16,260 nucleotides of DNA, from contig DDZI01000090.1 in assembly GCA_002346305.1 (NCBI GenBank), forward strand, positions 1 through 16,260, in the 5' to 3' direction. Under the pieces are notes generated by a model, which made no database searches, had not been told where the DNA came from, and was given only the letters and a program-made list of their open reading frames with translations. Below, piece by piece: positions 7,880 to 15,347 of the stretch. Position 1 is the stretch's first letter; the number at the start of each line of letters is the position of its first letter. Position numbers and translations under genes: made by a program. Source of the stretch: Actinobacteria bacterium UBA3012 (GTDB lineage: Bacteria > Actinomycetota > Actinomycetes > Nanopelagicales > Nanopelagicaceae).

Positions 7880-8692
7880 TCACAATCCGCTGTCTTTCAA
7901 GTGACTGAGACTCTCTTTAACAATAGATATTGCACCAGGGCCTGAAGAATCAATGGCAGCGCCGTAAAGGTCGAAGTTTGCAATTACAGATAGGTCCAGA
8001 TCTTGCAACGCTTTTACAAACAAATCAAAGTCATGCAATCTTCCACATGGAAGATCGTCATCAGAGTTGCCAAACTCAGCATCTCCTAAGTGAATTGCTC
8101 CCAATTTATTAACCTTATGAAAGGTTTGTACTAATCTCACTGGATCCTCATTAAGAGCATAAGCATGTCCTGTGTCCAGAAGTATTTTGAGGTTTTCAAA
8201 CTCTTCTAGGGAAGCTAGGGTAACTTCAGCGTCGTGAAAATAAGTTCCCTCTTTATATTCAATTGAGACGGTGCCAGAGTAGCTTGCTGCAAGAAAGTTC
8301 ATTTTTTCCAGGCATTTATGTATTTCTTCTGGGTCAGAATCTCGAAGGTCTACCCCTGTCCAAACATTTGCATTTTTGATCCCGTGGGTTTCGAGTGCTG
8401 ACAAGAACTTTTCAAACTCACTTAAATAATTACTTCTACTATTTGAGAGAGCACCATCCTCCCAAAAATCCTGAATCAAGGAGAAGAGAACAGCCGTTAC
8501 ATTGATGTTTAGATTCTCTGCTTTATTCAGCAGGTTTTCTAGGTTTTCTTTAGTCAATTCTTTGCTGGGCTCGTAGATTCCTATTTCAACATTGGAGATT
8601 TCAAGCGCTTTTAGGTATTGAAATATTTGATCATAATCCCTTGTTAAGGGCCAAAAATTCCAATCAGCTGAACCTAGATGTATCTCTGCCAT
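7880..8692 (-). CDS. Sugar phosphate isomerase/epimerase-like TIM-barrel protein
   Basis: A 270-residue protein of the xylose isomerase-like/AP endonuclease 2 barrel family, which interconverts keto- and aldo-sugars, epimerises ketoses or dehydrates inosose-type rings. Metal-site residues follow the family order: Glu145 in SIEYKEG, Asp173 and His176 in LLDTGHAYA, His201 in AIHLGDAEF, and a final acidic position at Asp241 (NFDLYG). The last ligand is normally Glu, so Asp here is a small departure. HLGDAEFG and GRLHDFD match the loop that closes over substrate in this family. It sits 1 nt after the ABC ATPase and ahead of the dehydrogenase, placing it at the transport/catabolism junction. Confidence 0.88.
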   Translation of the reverse strand: MAEIHLGSADWNFWPLTRDYDQIFQYLKALEISNVEIGIYEPSKELTKENLENLLNKAENLNINVTAVLFSLIQDFWEDGALSNSRSNYLSEFEKFLSALETHGIKNANVWTGVDLRDSDPEEIHKCLEKMNFLAASYSGTVSIEYKEGTYFHDAEVTLASLEEFENLKILLDTGHAYALNEDPVRLVQTFHKVNKLGAIHLGDAEFGNSDDDLPCGRLHDFDLFVKALQDLDLSVIANFDLYGAAIDSSGPGAISIVKESLSHLKDSGL

Positions 8693-8693
8693 A

Positions 8694-9749
8694 CTAATTT
8701 GAATCTTTGCTAGTAATCAGGTGAATTCGTCTCGGGCTGTACTTAATGAATATTTTCGCACTTCTTGAAAGATCTTCAAATCTATCTACTTCAACAAATA
8801 CTGTCGGCCCACCTCCGTCTGCAATTACATCGCATCTCACCAAAACTCTTGAGCCTACAAATTGCCAATCTATTATCTGCGCAGCGAAAGAGTCAGGAAC
8901 TCCTATTTCACTCAGCGACAAGTCTTCCTGCCTAATAGCTGCAATAACTCTCGACCTTGTTAGGTGTTCTTCTGTGTTTAACTCTAGACCCTTAATTGTG
9001 AACTTGCCATTTTGCAATTTTCCTTCTAGCAGATTTTTGCATCCAAAGAATTTTCCAACTTTTGCACTTTCAGGCGCTGATACAAATGACTCCGGAACTC
9101 CTAATTGTTCCAATACCCCTGAATCCATAAATGCAATTCGATCTGATATCGCCATAGCTTCTTCCTGATCATGGGTGACAAAAAGTGTTGTCATCTTAAA
9201 GTTATCATGTATTTCCCGGATAAAAGTTCGCATTTCTACTCTTAGATTTGCATCCAAAGCGCTTAGGGGCTCATCGAGAAGCAGAACTTTTGGATTGCGA
9301 ATTAGTGAGCGAGCTAACGAAACCCTTTGCTCTTGTCCCCCGGAGAGTTCGCCAGGTCTTCTATTTGAAAATCCAGGAAGCCGCACGAGCTCCAGCATTT
9401 CATCCACACGCTTTTTGAGGTTTTCAACCTTCTCCCCCTTTGCTCGCAGGGAAAAAGCAATATTCTCTGCAATAGTCATGTTTGGAAATAGCAATGCCTT
9501 TTGAAAAACCATGGCAATAGATCGTTTTTCAACACTGATGTTGTTTTGAAGTTCGTTTCCGAAGTAAACATCGCCACTTGAGGCGTACTCCAAACCCGCT
9601 ACAATTCTTAACAGCGTTGTCTTTCCGCATCCAGAGGACCCAAGTATTGATACTAACTCTCCCTCCTTAACGTCCAGATTAATGTCTTTGAGGACTTCAT
9701 TATCACCAAAATTTTTCTTGATGTTGACAGCACTAACTCCTGATGACAT
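8694..9749 (-). CDS. ABC transporter ATP-binding protein (YnjD/PotA/FbpC type)
   Basis: A 351-residue ATPase that powers the importer encoded with it. Walker A is GSSGCGKTT (37-45), the Q-loop Gln is 83, the signature is LSGGQ (135-139) with QRVSLARSL after it, Walker B is LLLD (156-159) with catalytic Glu160, and the switch His is 193 (VTHDQEEAM). Residues about 240-351 form a C-terminal extension of the TOBE kind seen in iron, polyamine and sulfate importers, possibly regulatory. The ATG at 9749 is preferred: a GGGGAG ribosome site sits 4 nt upstream and the gene overlaps the permease stop as TGATG. A GTG at 9752 is also possible but too close to that site. Confidence 0.95.
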   Translation of the reverse strand: MSSGVSAVNIKKNFGDNEVLKDINLDVKEGELVSILGSSGCGKTTLLRIVAGLEYASSGDVYFGNELQNNISVEKRSIAMVFQKALLFPNMTIAENIAFSLRAKGEKVENLKKRVDEMLELVRLPGFSNRRPGELSGGQEQRVSLARSLIRNPKVLLLDEPLSALDANLRVEMRTFIREIHDNFKMTTLFVTHDQEEAMAISDRIAFMDSGVLEQLGVPESFVSAPESAKVGKFFGCKNLLEGKLQNGKFTIKGLELNTEEHLTRSRVIAAIRQEDLSLSEIGVPDSFAAQIIDWQFVGSRVLVRCDVIADGGGPTVFVEVDRFEDLSRSAKIFIKYSPRRIHLITSKDSN

Positions 9750-10552
9750 CACACGCTCCCCAGTCCCGTCATAGAAGACGATCGTCCAACTAAGTACTTA
9801 CTTGTAAACCGAAGTAAAATCAATGGTGGGATCATGAAGACGATGCTTGCAGCTCCAACAAGTGGCAAATCACTACCTCTTAAAAAAGAAAAAAGGACTA
9901 AGGGTAAAGTTTTTATGCTTCCTCCACCCACCAGCAAGGTGAGAATGTACTCGCTCCATGAAATCACAAAGGCAAACAGAAAAGAGACCGACAGCCCTGG
10001 AATTACCATTGGAATAGTAACTTTTCTGACCACAGTCAGGCGACTTGCTCCTAACACCTGACCTTGTTCTTCATATGCGCGATCGAAATTTGCGAATGTG
10101 CCGGTCATAATCATGACAACATAAGGAACTGTTGGAATCAAGTGAGCCAGACAAACACCTAAGACTGTATCCACCAATCCATAGCGTATAAAAAGGATTT
10201 GAATACCCATAGTGACTGCTAACCCAGGTACGATGAGAGGTGCAAGAACTAAAAACTGAAAAGATTTCTTTAGTCGAAAATTATGCATGGCAATTGCTCT
10301 TCCTGCAAAACTGCCAATGAGGGTCGCACTAACACCAACAACTAAGGCAATGAGTGTTGACGTTATCACTCCCTGGACGATATCTCCAGATGGATCTATG
10401 GCGATTTCAAAGGCACGGAGAGAGTAACTAGTGGGTAATAGTTCTGGAAATCTCCACCCTCTAGCAATAGACCAAAAAATAATTGAAATAAAAGGTACAA
10501 ACAGGTAAAGCAAGAAAAGAACAATAATTGGGATTCGTAGATTAAATTTCAT
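9749..10552 (-). CDS. ABC transporter permease (second inner-membrane subunit)
   Basis: A 267-residue integral membrane protein with about six hydrophobic segments (roughly 8-28, 60-85, 99-122, 130-150, 182-207, 232-248). The cytoplasmic coupling loop that contacts the ATPase is at about 160-185 (EEQGQVLGAS, then VTIPMVIPGL), the EAA motif of binding-protein-dependent importers. It would pair with the preceding permease as a heterodimer. In E. coli YnjC the two permease halves are one polypeptide; here they are separate genes. The ATG at 10552 overlaps the upstream permease stop by 4 nt (ATGA). Confidence 0.94.
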   Translation of the reverse strand: MKFNLRIPIIVLFLLYLFVPFISIIFWSIARGWRFPELLPTSYSLRAFEIAIDPSGDIVQGVITSTLIALVVGVSATLIGSFAGRAIAMHNFRLKKSFQFLVLAPLIVPGLAVTMGIQILFIRYGLVDTVLGVCLAHLIPTVPYVVMIMTGTFANFDRAYEEQGQVLGASRLTVVRKVTIPMVIPGLSVSFLFAFVISWSEYILTLLVGGGSIKTLPLVLFSFLRGSDLPLVGAASIVFMIPPLILLRFTSKYLVGRSSSMTGLGSV

Positions 10553-11460
10553 TTCTTTCTAGTCTCCCGGCGGGTGACTCTCATATAAATTAGCACTAAA
10601 AAAGCAATTGACAAAGAGGTTAATGTAGCTAGGGCCATCGCAATCGGTCGATTGACTAAATCCCTATCAGTATAAAACTCATAAGTAGCTACCGATAACA
10701 TCGGAGGATAAGGCTGTCCTAGGATAAATGGAACCTCAAAGGATCCGAAGGTGAATGCAAAGACGATAATTGTCCCTGACAGTATCGACGGAAAAATATA
10801 TGGAATAATCACTTTTCGTAGACGATACGAATAAGAGGCTCCTAACGTCTTTGCTGTCTCATCTAGAGCCGTAACAGGGCCTCGTAGAGCCCCTAATATC
10901 AAAATACACATGAAGGGAATTTCTTTCCACAAAAACGACAGAAGGATTCCAAAGCCAGATGGATCGTTAGTAATGATTGGAAAGTCACTTGTTCCCTCTG
11001 TAAGTCCAATAGCATTCGAAACACGAGAAATGATTCCCGATTGCGAAAAAGTCAACAAGATAGCGGTTGCTGCCACTACATGTGGGATTGGAATATTGAA
11101 CTGAGTAAGGGAGATAATCAATTTTTGAAAGCGCTTGGTACGACTAATTGATATGGCTAAAATCAAAGCAATAATTGTTGACAACACAGTTGCCAACACG
11201 GCAATTCTAAATGTTAGGGCTAAGCCTGCCCTCACTTTTTCGCTAGCTAAAGCGGCCCTGTAGGCATCAAGGCTCACCCCAGAACTATCGTCAACTACTA
11301 CTGAAAAAAGTCCAAAACTTTGAAGAACGCCGAAAAAGAATCCCCCAAGAAAGAGAATTCCTAACACCAAGAGCGTAGGGAGAATAAGCCATAAAACTCT
11401 GATGCGTTTTTCTCTTACTGGGAAAGTTGTGGGAGTTGCTCTTTTTGTCTCAACTCCCAC
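10549..11460 (-). CDS. ABC transporter permease (first inner-membrane subunit)
   Basis: A 303-residue membrane subunit with a charged N-terminal tail (1-21), a first membrane helix at about 23-45, and five more hydrophobic segments (about 82-105, 124-141, 170-192, 222-245, 274-293). The EAA-type coupling loop lies at 200-225 (DETAKTLGAS, then KVIIPYIFPSI). The long loop after the first helix fits the first permease of FbpB/PotB/YnjC-type importers. The start is GTG at 11460, preceded by a GGGAGGG ribosome site; no ATG fits better. A 60-nt gap separates it from the binding-protein gene, the largest gap inside the operon. Confidence 0.93.
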   Translation of the reverse strand: MGVETKRATPTTFPVREKRIRVLWLILPTLLVLGILFLGGFFFGVLQSFGLFSVVVDDSSGVSLDAYRAALASEKVRAGLALTFRIAVLATVLSTIIALILAISISRTKRFQKLIISLTQFNIPIPHVVAATAILLTFSQSGIISRVSNAIGLTEGTSDFPIITNDPSGFGILLSFLWKEIPFMCILILGALRGPVTALDETAKTLGASYSYRLRKVIIPYIFPSILSGTIIVFAFTFGSFEVPFILGQPYPPMLSVATYEFYTDRDLVNRPIAMALATLTSLSIAFLVLIYMRVTRRETRKK

Positions 11461-11520
11461 AATCTTTACCCTCCCTCGATTAACAGCGTATTTACGCCTT
11501 TGATGTTTTCTTAGGCGAAA
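11461..11520 (-). other. Intergenic gap between binding-protein and first permease genes, with weak hairpins
   Basis: This 60-nt spacer is the only sizeable gap in the operon downstream of its first gene. It contains two small, mutually exclusive inverted repeats: GCGT/ACGC at 11486-11497 with a 4-nt loop, and CGCCT/AGGCG at 11495-11517 with a 13-nt loop. Neither is followed by a convincing T-run on the minus strand, so I do not call a terminator. Such spacers often allow the binding protein to be expressed above the membrane subunits, but this is inference. The ribosome site of the permease (GGGAGGG) lies at its downstream end. Confidence 0.3.
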
Positions 11521-12753
11521 CTACTTTTGAACCTTGTCTTTCCACGCTGAATCAATTGCATTCACCCAGTCAGCTGATATTTCAGGGTTTGCCTTCTTTG
11601 CCAATTTAGTTGGGGACAAACTGTGTTTAGAGATTGGCAGGCTGCGATAAGGCCCTGAGATTGGAGTTATGTTCATGTTAATAGCTGGAAGACCAACGAT
11701 ACCGTCAGTCTGTAATTTCATCTGCGCTTGTGGCGCAAGCATTAGGTTAGCTATGACCTGTGCTCCAGCTTTTCGTGGTGAATTATAAGGAATGGTTACA
11801 TAACTGAGATTTCCAATCATGCCATCGCCAAATACTCCTACACGTGTTGAGTCTGGATATAGCCCATTATTCACCTCTACGAACGCATTTCGTGCGCCGT
11901 AATCAAGGTATGCAGAAATTTCGCCAGTCGCGAAGAGTTTCTGCACATCCCCAATCGTGGCCGGATATGTCGCCCCTTTTCTCCATAGATAAGGCTCAAT
12001 CTCATTCAGCAAAGAAGCCGTTTTGTTCATTGCAGAATCAAATTTGGCCTGGTCGAACTTACCAAGGAATTGGTTATAGCCACCATTTGCTTGATAAAAA
12101 AATCGTCTAACAGTCATTGAACCATTGAAGTCCGGTGGAGCCGGGTAAGTAAACTTTCCTGGATTTTTCTTCACCCAGGCAGTAAAAGCGGCAGCAGAGG
12201 CCAAGTTTGACTTCTTTACATACTTACTGTCATAGACAACACCTGAAGACGCGGTTGCCCATGGAGACTCGCACCCGTTAACTGGCAGACCAAAATCTTG
12301 ATTAACAGCTGAACTATTCCAATTAACATATTTTGTGTTTGGAAGTTTCGTTGACCAATCGCAGTGCCATATATCTGCTTGCACTCCGGTAGCAAAGTTA
12401 TTTCCATTGATCCAAATTAGATCTACGCTTCCATTTTTGTCATTACCGGCTTGCTTCTCTCCAAGAACCTTATTGACCGCCTCTGGTGTTGCGTTGAGTT
12501 TTACTTGGTTCAAAGTTATGCCGTATTTCTTAGCTTCTTCACCTAAATAATCATTGACATAGGTGTTTATCTTGGCGCCCCCACCCCACATGTACCAATT
12601 CACAGTTTGCCCTTTTGCTTCGGATAGAATTTTCTTCCACTCTTTACCCGAATAGAGCTTTGTGCCAACTGCACCTGATGGGGTGACACTCATTAAGCTT
12701 GAGGCTACGAGAACGAACGAGGTTAAAACCGCAGCAATATTACTTTTTCGCAT
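11521..12753 (-). CDS. YnjB-family ABC transporter substrate-binding protein
   Basis: A 410-residue secreted solute-binding protein and first gene of the minus-strand operon. It matches the YnjB family rather than generic PotD proteins: WYMWGG (53-58), the SVDLIWINGNNF stretch (109-120), CESPWATA, TYPAPPDFNGSM and GDGMIGNLSYVTIP all have counterparts in E. coli YnjB. The YnjBCD substrate is, to my knowledge, not established. The N-terminus is a signal peptide (basic MRK, hydrophobic 5-23, likely cleavage after Ala28) without a lipobox Cys. The ATG at 12753 is chosen because AGGGAGAT directly precedes it; an upstream in-frame start at 12813 would spoil the signal peptide. Confidence 0.93.
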   Translation of the reverse strand: MRKSNIAAVLTSFVLVASSLMSVTPSGAVGTKLYSGKEWKKILSEAKGQTVNWYMWGGGAKINTYVNDYLGEEAKKYGITLNQVKLNATPEAVNKVLGEKQAGNDKNGSVDLIWINGNNFATGVQADIWHCDWSTKLPNTKYVNWNSSAVNQDFGLPVNGCESPWATASSGVVYDSKYVKKSNLASAAAFTAWVKKNPGKFTYPAPPDFNGSMTVRRFFYQANGGYNQFLGKFDQAKFDSAMNKTASLLNEIEPYLWRKGATYPATIGDVQKLFATGEISAYLDYGARNAFVEVNNGLYPDSTRVGVFGDGMIGNLSYVTIPYNSPRKAGAQVIANLMLAPQAQMKLQTDGIVGLPAINMNITPISGPYRSLPISKHSLSPTKLAKKANPEISADWVNAIDSAWKDKVQK

Positions 12754-12843
12754 ACATCTCCCTTTTCTTTCTATCCACCTAAGGGTGGTTGATGAGAAAA
12801 GTAACAGAGGCAAGAGTGATTGGATAGAAGGCCACCCTTTCTC

Positions 12844-12855
12844 ACTAGACCACTT
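12844..12855 (-). promoter_or_regulatory. Candidate GntR operator, left copy
   Basis: Read on the minus strand this is AAGTGGTCTAGT, identical to the right copy at 12970-12981 in the other orientation. GTGGTCTAG equals the left half plus core of the DasR-type site AGTGGTCTAGACCACT known from actinobacterial GntR/HutC regulators; the right half is not conserved here. It lies about 90 nt upstream of the binding-protein start codon, so repressor bound here could block that transcript. Confidence 0.55.
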
Positions 12856-12969
12856 TTCTCTTTATGGTTCTGTATGTGCTCAGAGAGTGGCCAAGATGAG
12901 GCGATAAAGACAAGTTTTCAGCGTATTTTAGGGTTTGCTCGCTAAGAGGACGCATAAGGTGAAGCAGCG

Positions 12970-12981
12970 AAGTGGTCTAGT
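12970..12981 (+). promoter_or_regulatory. Candidate GntR operator, right copy
   Basis: AAGTGGTCTAGT on the plus strand, a perfect 12-of-12 inverted copy of 12844-12855, with 114 nt between them. A further GTCTAG at 12988-12993 is spaced 13 nt from the first GTCTAG (start to start) and overlaps the possible minus-35 element of the sulfatase promoter. The match to the first ten bases of the DasR-type 16-mer is exact; the remaining half matches poorly. Confidence 0.58.
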
Positions 12982-12985
12982 CTTA

Positions 12986-13016
12986 TTGTCTAGCAAGATA
13001 GATTCCAAGGGATAAT
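12986..13016 (+). promoter_or_regulatory. Possible promoter of the sulfatase operon
   Basis: TTGTCT at 12986-12991 (4 of 6 to TTGACA) and GATAAT at 13011-13016 (5 of 6 to TATAAT) are separated by 19 nt, slightly longer than ideal. The minus-35 box overlaps the third GTCTAG half-site. The start codon at 13066 is 49 nt past the minus-10 box. Tentative. Confidence 0.35.
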
Positions 13017-13065
13017 GGTGAATACTACGCTCTAGAAAAACTGGTTACTATAAAGGAGCAGAGCG

Positions 13066-14355
13066 ATGAGTGCGCAAATTGCAAGCCCAAATATCGTGAT
13101 AGTAATCTGTGATGACATTGGCTTTGGAGATTTATCGTGTAATGGCTCAACAATGATTAAAACTCCTTGCCTAGATCTTGTTGCGCAAAATGGGGCTCGA
13201 CTTACTTCAATGTATAGCGGGGGCCCCACATGCACTCCAGCGAGAGCGGCTTTAATGACAGGAAGAATTGCGGCACGAACGGGAGCCGCTCGCGTTTTGT
13301 TTCCTGGAGATAACCGAGGGATGGATCTCACGGAATTAACAATGGCCACCTATTTGAAACAGAGAGGTTACAAGACTGGGTGTTTCGGCAAGTGGCACTT
13401 GGGCGATATTCCTGAGAATGGTCCCTTGAAGTTTGGTTTCGATAGATATTTTGGGCTTCCATACAGTAACGACATGGAACCTATGATCGTATATCGAGAT
13501 AATGACGCGATCGAAGAACCTGCAGACGTTGCTTCTCTTGCAAAAAGGTGCACCGAAGAAGCTATTGATTTCATGGATGCAACCCCATTGGATCAGCCGT
13601 TTTTTCTCTACTTTCCCTTCACAAGCCCGCACCACCCTGTGACCCCTGAGGATTCATTTGTTGGTCAGTCAGAAGCGGGAATCTATGGGGACACATGCGA
13701 GGCAATTGACTTCTATTCTGGAGAGCTATACAAAAAAGTTGAGTCTCGGGGACAGATTGAAAACACTATCTTTATTTTTACTAGTGATCATGGTCCTTGG
13801 TGGGAGGGTTCAAACGGAGGGCTAAGAGGAAGAAAATTTGAGACGTGGGATGGAGGTATGAGAGTTCCATTTTTAATCTCGTGGCCAAAAGTGATTCCCT
13901 CTGGTCAAGTTATTAATCAACCAGTTGCTACTATGGATGTTTTACCGACTGTTTGTAGCATTCTTGATATACCTATGGACAAATCCAAACCATTTGATGG
14001 CGAAGATATCTCTGATCTTTTTATTGAGGGTTCGCAGCAATCTCATAATCCGATTTGGTATTTTGATGCCTTCAATTTAAATGCCATTCGAAAGGGAAAA
14101 TGGAAACTACATCGAAGACGGCAAACTTGGGGTGGAGAAAAGTTTGCCCAATGGTCATTGCCCCAGCTCTTCGATTTAGAACGAGATCCCGCTGAAAGCT
14201 ACGACTTGAGTGCCAGGCATCCAGACATAGTGCTAGAGCTTTCAAAATTAATGGAGGATTGTGAGTCTTCACTTGATATTCAGCGGCCTGACGACCGTGA
14301 ATGGTGGAAGGGTTCAACCCTAAATGAGAGCGCTGGTTGGACAGTTCAGAAGTAA
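13066..14355 (+). CDS. Type I (formylglycine-dependent) sulfatase, predicted cytoplasmic
   Basis: A 429-residue alkaline-phosphatase-fold sulfatase that hydrolyses sulfate esters. The activation motif C-T-P-A-R is at 56-60, so Cys56 is the residue converted to formylglycine. Other active-site residues are present: metal ligands Asp16-Asp17, Lys109 and His111 in GKWHLG, His189 in SPHHP, Asp241-His242 in SDHG and Lys257 in GLRGRK. The C-terminal sulfatase subdomain includes WKLHRRRQTW and FDLERDPAESYDLS. There is no signal peptide: the catalytic strand begins at residue 9. Many characterised bacterial type I sulfatases are exported, so the substrate here should be imported first. AAAGGAG at 13052-13058 lies 7 nt before the ATG. 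The exact sulfatase subfamily and substrate are unknown. Confidence 0.95.
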   Translation: MSAQIASPNIVIVICDDIGFGDLSCNGSTMIKTPCLDLVAQNGARLTSMYSGGPTCTPARAALMTGRIAARTGAARVLFPGDNRGMDLTELTMATYLKQRGYKTGCFGKWHLGDIPENGPLKFGFDRYFGLPYSNDMEPMIVYRDNDAIEEPADVASLAKRCTEEAIDFMDATPLDQPFFLYFPFTSPHHPVTPEDSFVGQSEAGIYGDTCEAIDFYSGELYKKVESRGQIENTIFIFTSDHGPWWEGSNGGLRGRKFETWDGGMRVPFLISWPKVIPSGQVINQPVATMDVLPTVCSILDIPMDKSKPFDGEDISDLFIEGSQQSHNPIWYFDAFNLNAIRKGKWKLHRRRQTWGGEKFAQWSLPQLFDLERDPAESYDLSARHPDIVLELSKLMEDCESSLDIQRPDDREWWKGSTLNESAGWTVQK

Positions 14356-15347
14356 ACAACGACAGCAGAGTTGATTCCTTGTCCACAGGTTGTTGTCCTC
14401 CAAAAAAGGGCTTGGGTTTAATTCAGCAGATTTACACCACTAAGCAGCAGAATTTTGGTAACGTCGAACTAGATTTAGTAACAGTGCCATCGGGTGAGTT
14501 CAAAATGGGTTCAGACTCCTCACCCTATCCTTCAGATGGTGAAGGACCCCAAAGAATTGTGTGGATAGATGAGTATCAAATTGGTAAATATGCAGTGTCG
14601 AATCGAGAATTTGAGTCTTTTGTTTTGGCTACCGATTACAAAACAGATGCAGAACAATTTGGATGGTCTTATGTTTTCAAATATTTTTTATCTGAGTCAC
14701 AAGTCTTTGCTTCAAGTCCTGTATCGGAGAACGAAACTCCTTGGTGGATCCCTGTTTCGGGGGCAAATTGGAAAAACCCATTCGGGGATAATCGAGAATT
14801 TAGAGATTACCTTGAACACCCCGTTGTTCATGTATCTCGAATGGATGCGCAAGCTTTTTGTGATTGGTCAGGCGTCAGGTTGCCTTCCGAGGCGGAGTGG
14901 GAAAAAGCCTCTCGAGGGAATTACGATGGTGAGGACTTTCCATGGGGAAATTCCCTGACCCCCGAAGGACAACATCGCACCAACATTTGGCAGGGAGAAT
15001 TTCCCTCATTTAATACTCAAGAAGACGGATATTTAGGCACTGCGCCAGTTGAATCATTTTCTCCAAACTCTTACGGGTTGTTCAACACCATAGGTAATGT
15101 TTGGGAATGGACTGCTGACTACTGGTCAGCAAGATGGCATTATTCTGAAAACACAGAAACTCGACTAAACCCAAAGGGTCCTAAAAACACGAATGGTAAT
15201 TATGTCCTAAAAGGTGGATCTTATCTCTGTCACAAGTCCTACTGTGCGAGGTATAGGAATTCTGCTCGAACTTATAATTCACCAAACTCCTCATCGGGAC
15301 ACACAGGTTTTCGCTGTGCTCGGTCTATAAAAAACAAAAATAATTAA
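14337..15347 (+). CDS. Formylglycine-generating enzyme (sulfatase maturase)
   Basis: A 336-residue copper-dependent oxidase that converts the sulfatase motif cysteine to formylglycine. The copper/catalytic cysteines Cys298 and Cys303 lie in GSYLCHKSYCARYR, matching Cys336 and Cys341 of human SUMF1, which separates true formylglycine-generating enzymes from other FGE-sulfatase-fold proteins. Other fold marks are PSGEFKMGS (51-59), RLPSEAEWEKASRG, GNVWEWTADYW and a final GFRCAR. The N-terminal Cys-Cys-Pro-Pro (19-22) resembles actinobacterial members. No signal peptide is present, consistent with maturation in the cytoplasm. The start is uncertain: TTG at 14337 overlaps the sulfatase by 19 nt, and TTG at 14379 is an alternative; neither has a strong ribosome site. 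Confidence 0.95.
   Translation: MDSSEVNNDSRVDSLSTGCCPPKKGLGLIQQIYTTKQQNFGNVELDLVTVPSGEFKMGSDSSPYPSDGEGPQRIVWIDEYQIGKYAVSNREFESFVLATDYKTDAEQFGWSYVFKYFLSESQVFASSPVSENETPWWIPVSGANWKNPFGDNREFRDYLEHPVVHVSRMDAQAFCDWSGVRLPSEAEWEKASRGNYDGEDFPWGNSLTPEGQHRTNIWQGEFPSFNTQEDGYLGTAPVESFSPNSYGLFNTIGNVWEWTADYWSARWHYSENTETRLNPKGPKNTNGNYVLKGGSYLCHKSYCARYRNSARTYNSPNSSSGHTGFRCARSIKNKNN

Larger units (their letters stand above)
12754..13065. promoter_or_regulatory. Divergent control region between importer operon and sulfatase operon
   Basis: These 312 nt contain no supported gene and must carry the promoters of both arms. They hold an inverted pair of 12-bp motifs (12844-12855 and 12970-12981), an extra GTCTAG at 12988-12993, a leader inverted repeat AAGGGTGG/CCACCCTT (12781-12788 with 12832-12839), and a GAGAAAAGT/ACTTTTCTC pair (12794-12802 with 12852-12860). 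A plausible plus-strand minus-10 box is GATAAT at 13011-13016. I could not find a convincing minus-strand promoter; CATAAA (12861-12866 read on the minus strand) next to the left motif is only a possibility. Confidence 0.75.

Noticed and set aside
8746..9504. Plus-strand open frames of 140 and 109 codons opposite the ABC ATPase
   Set aside because: The minus-strand frame carries every ABC motif; these opposite frames are low-complexity Ser-rich shadows.
12662..12907. An 81-codon plus-strand open frame antisense to the start of the binding-protein gene
   Set aside because: It runs opposite a well-supported signal peptide, has no ribosome site and no recognisable features.
13032..13635. Two minus-strand open frames of about 100 codons opposite the sulfatase
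   Set aside because: They are opposite conserved sulfatase motifs and show no ribosome sites or domain signatures; coincidental openness is the simpler reading.
14569..14958. A 129-codon plus-strand frame inside the formylglycine-generating enzyme gene
   Set aside because: It is out of frame with strongly conserved maturase motifs and resembles no family.
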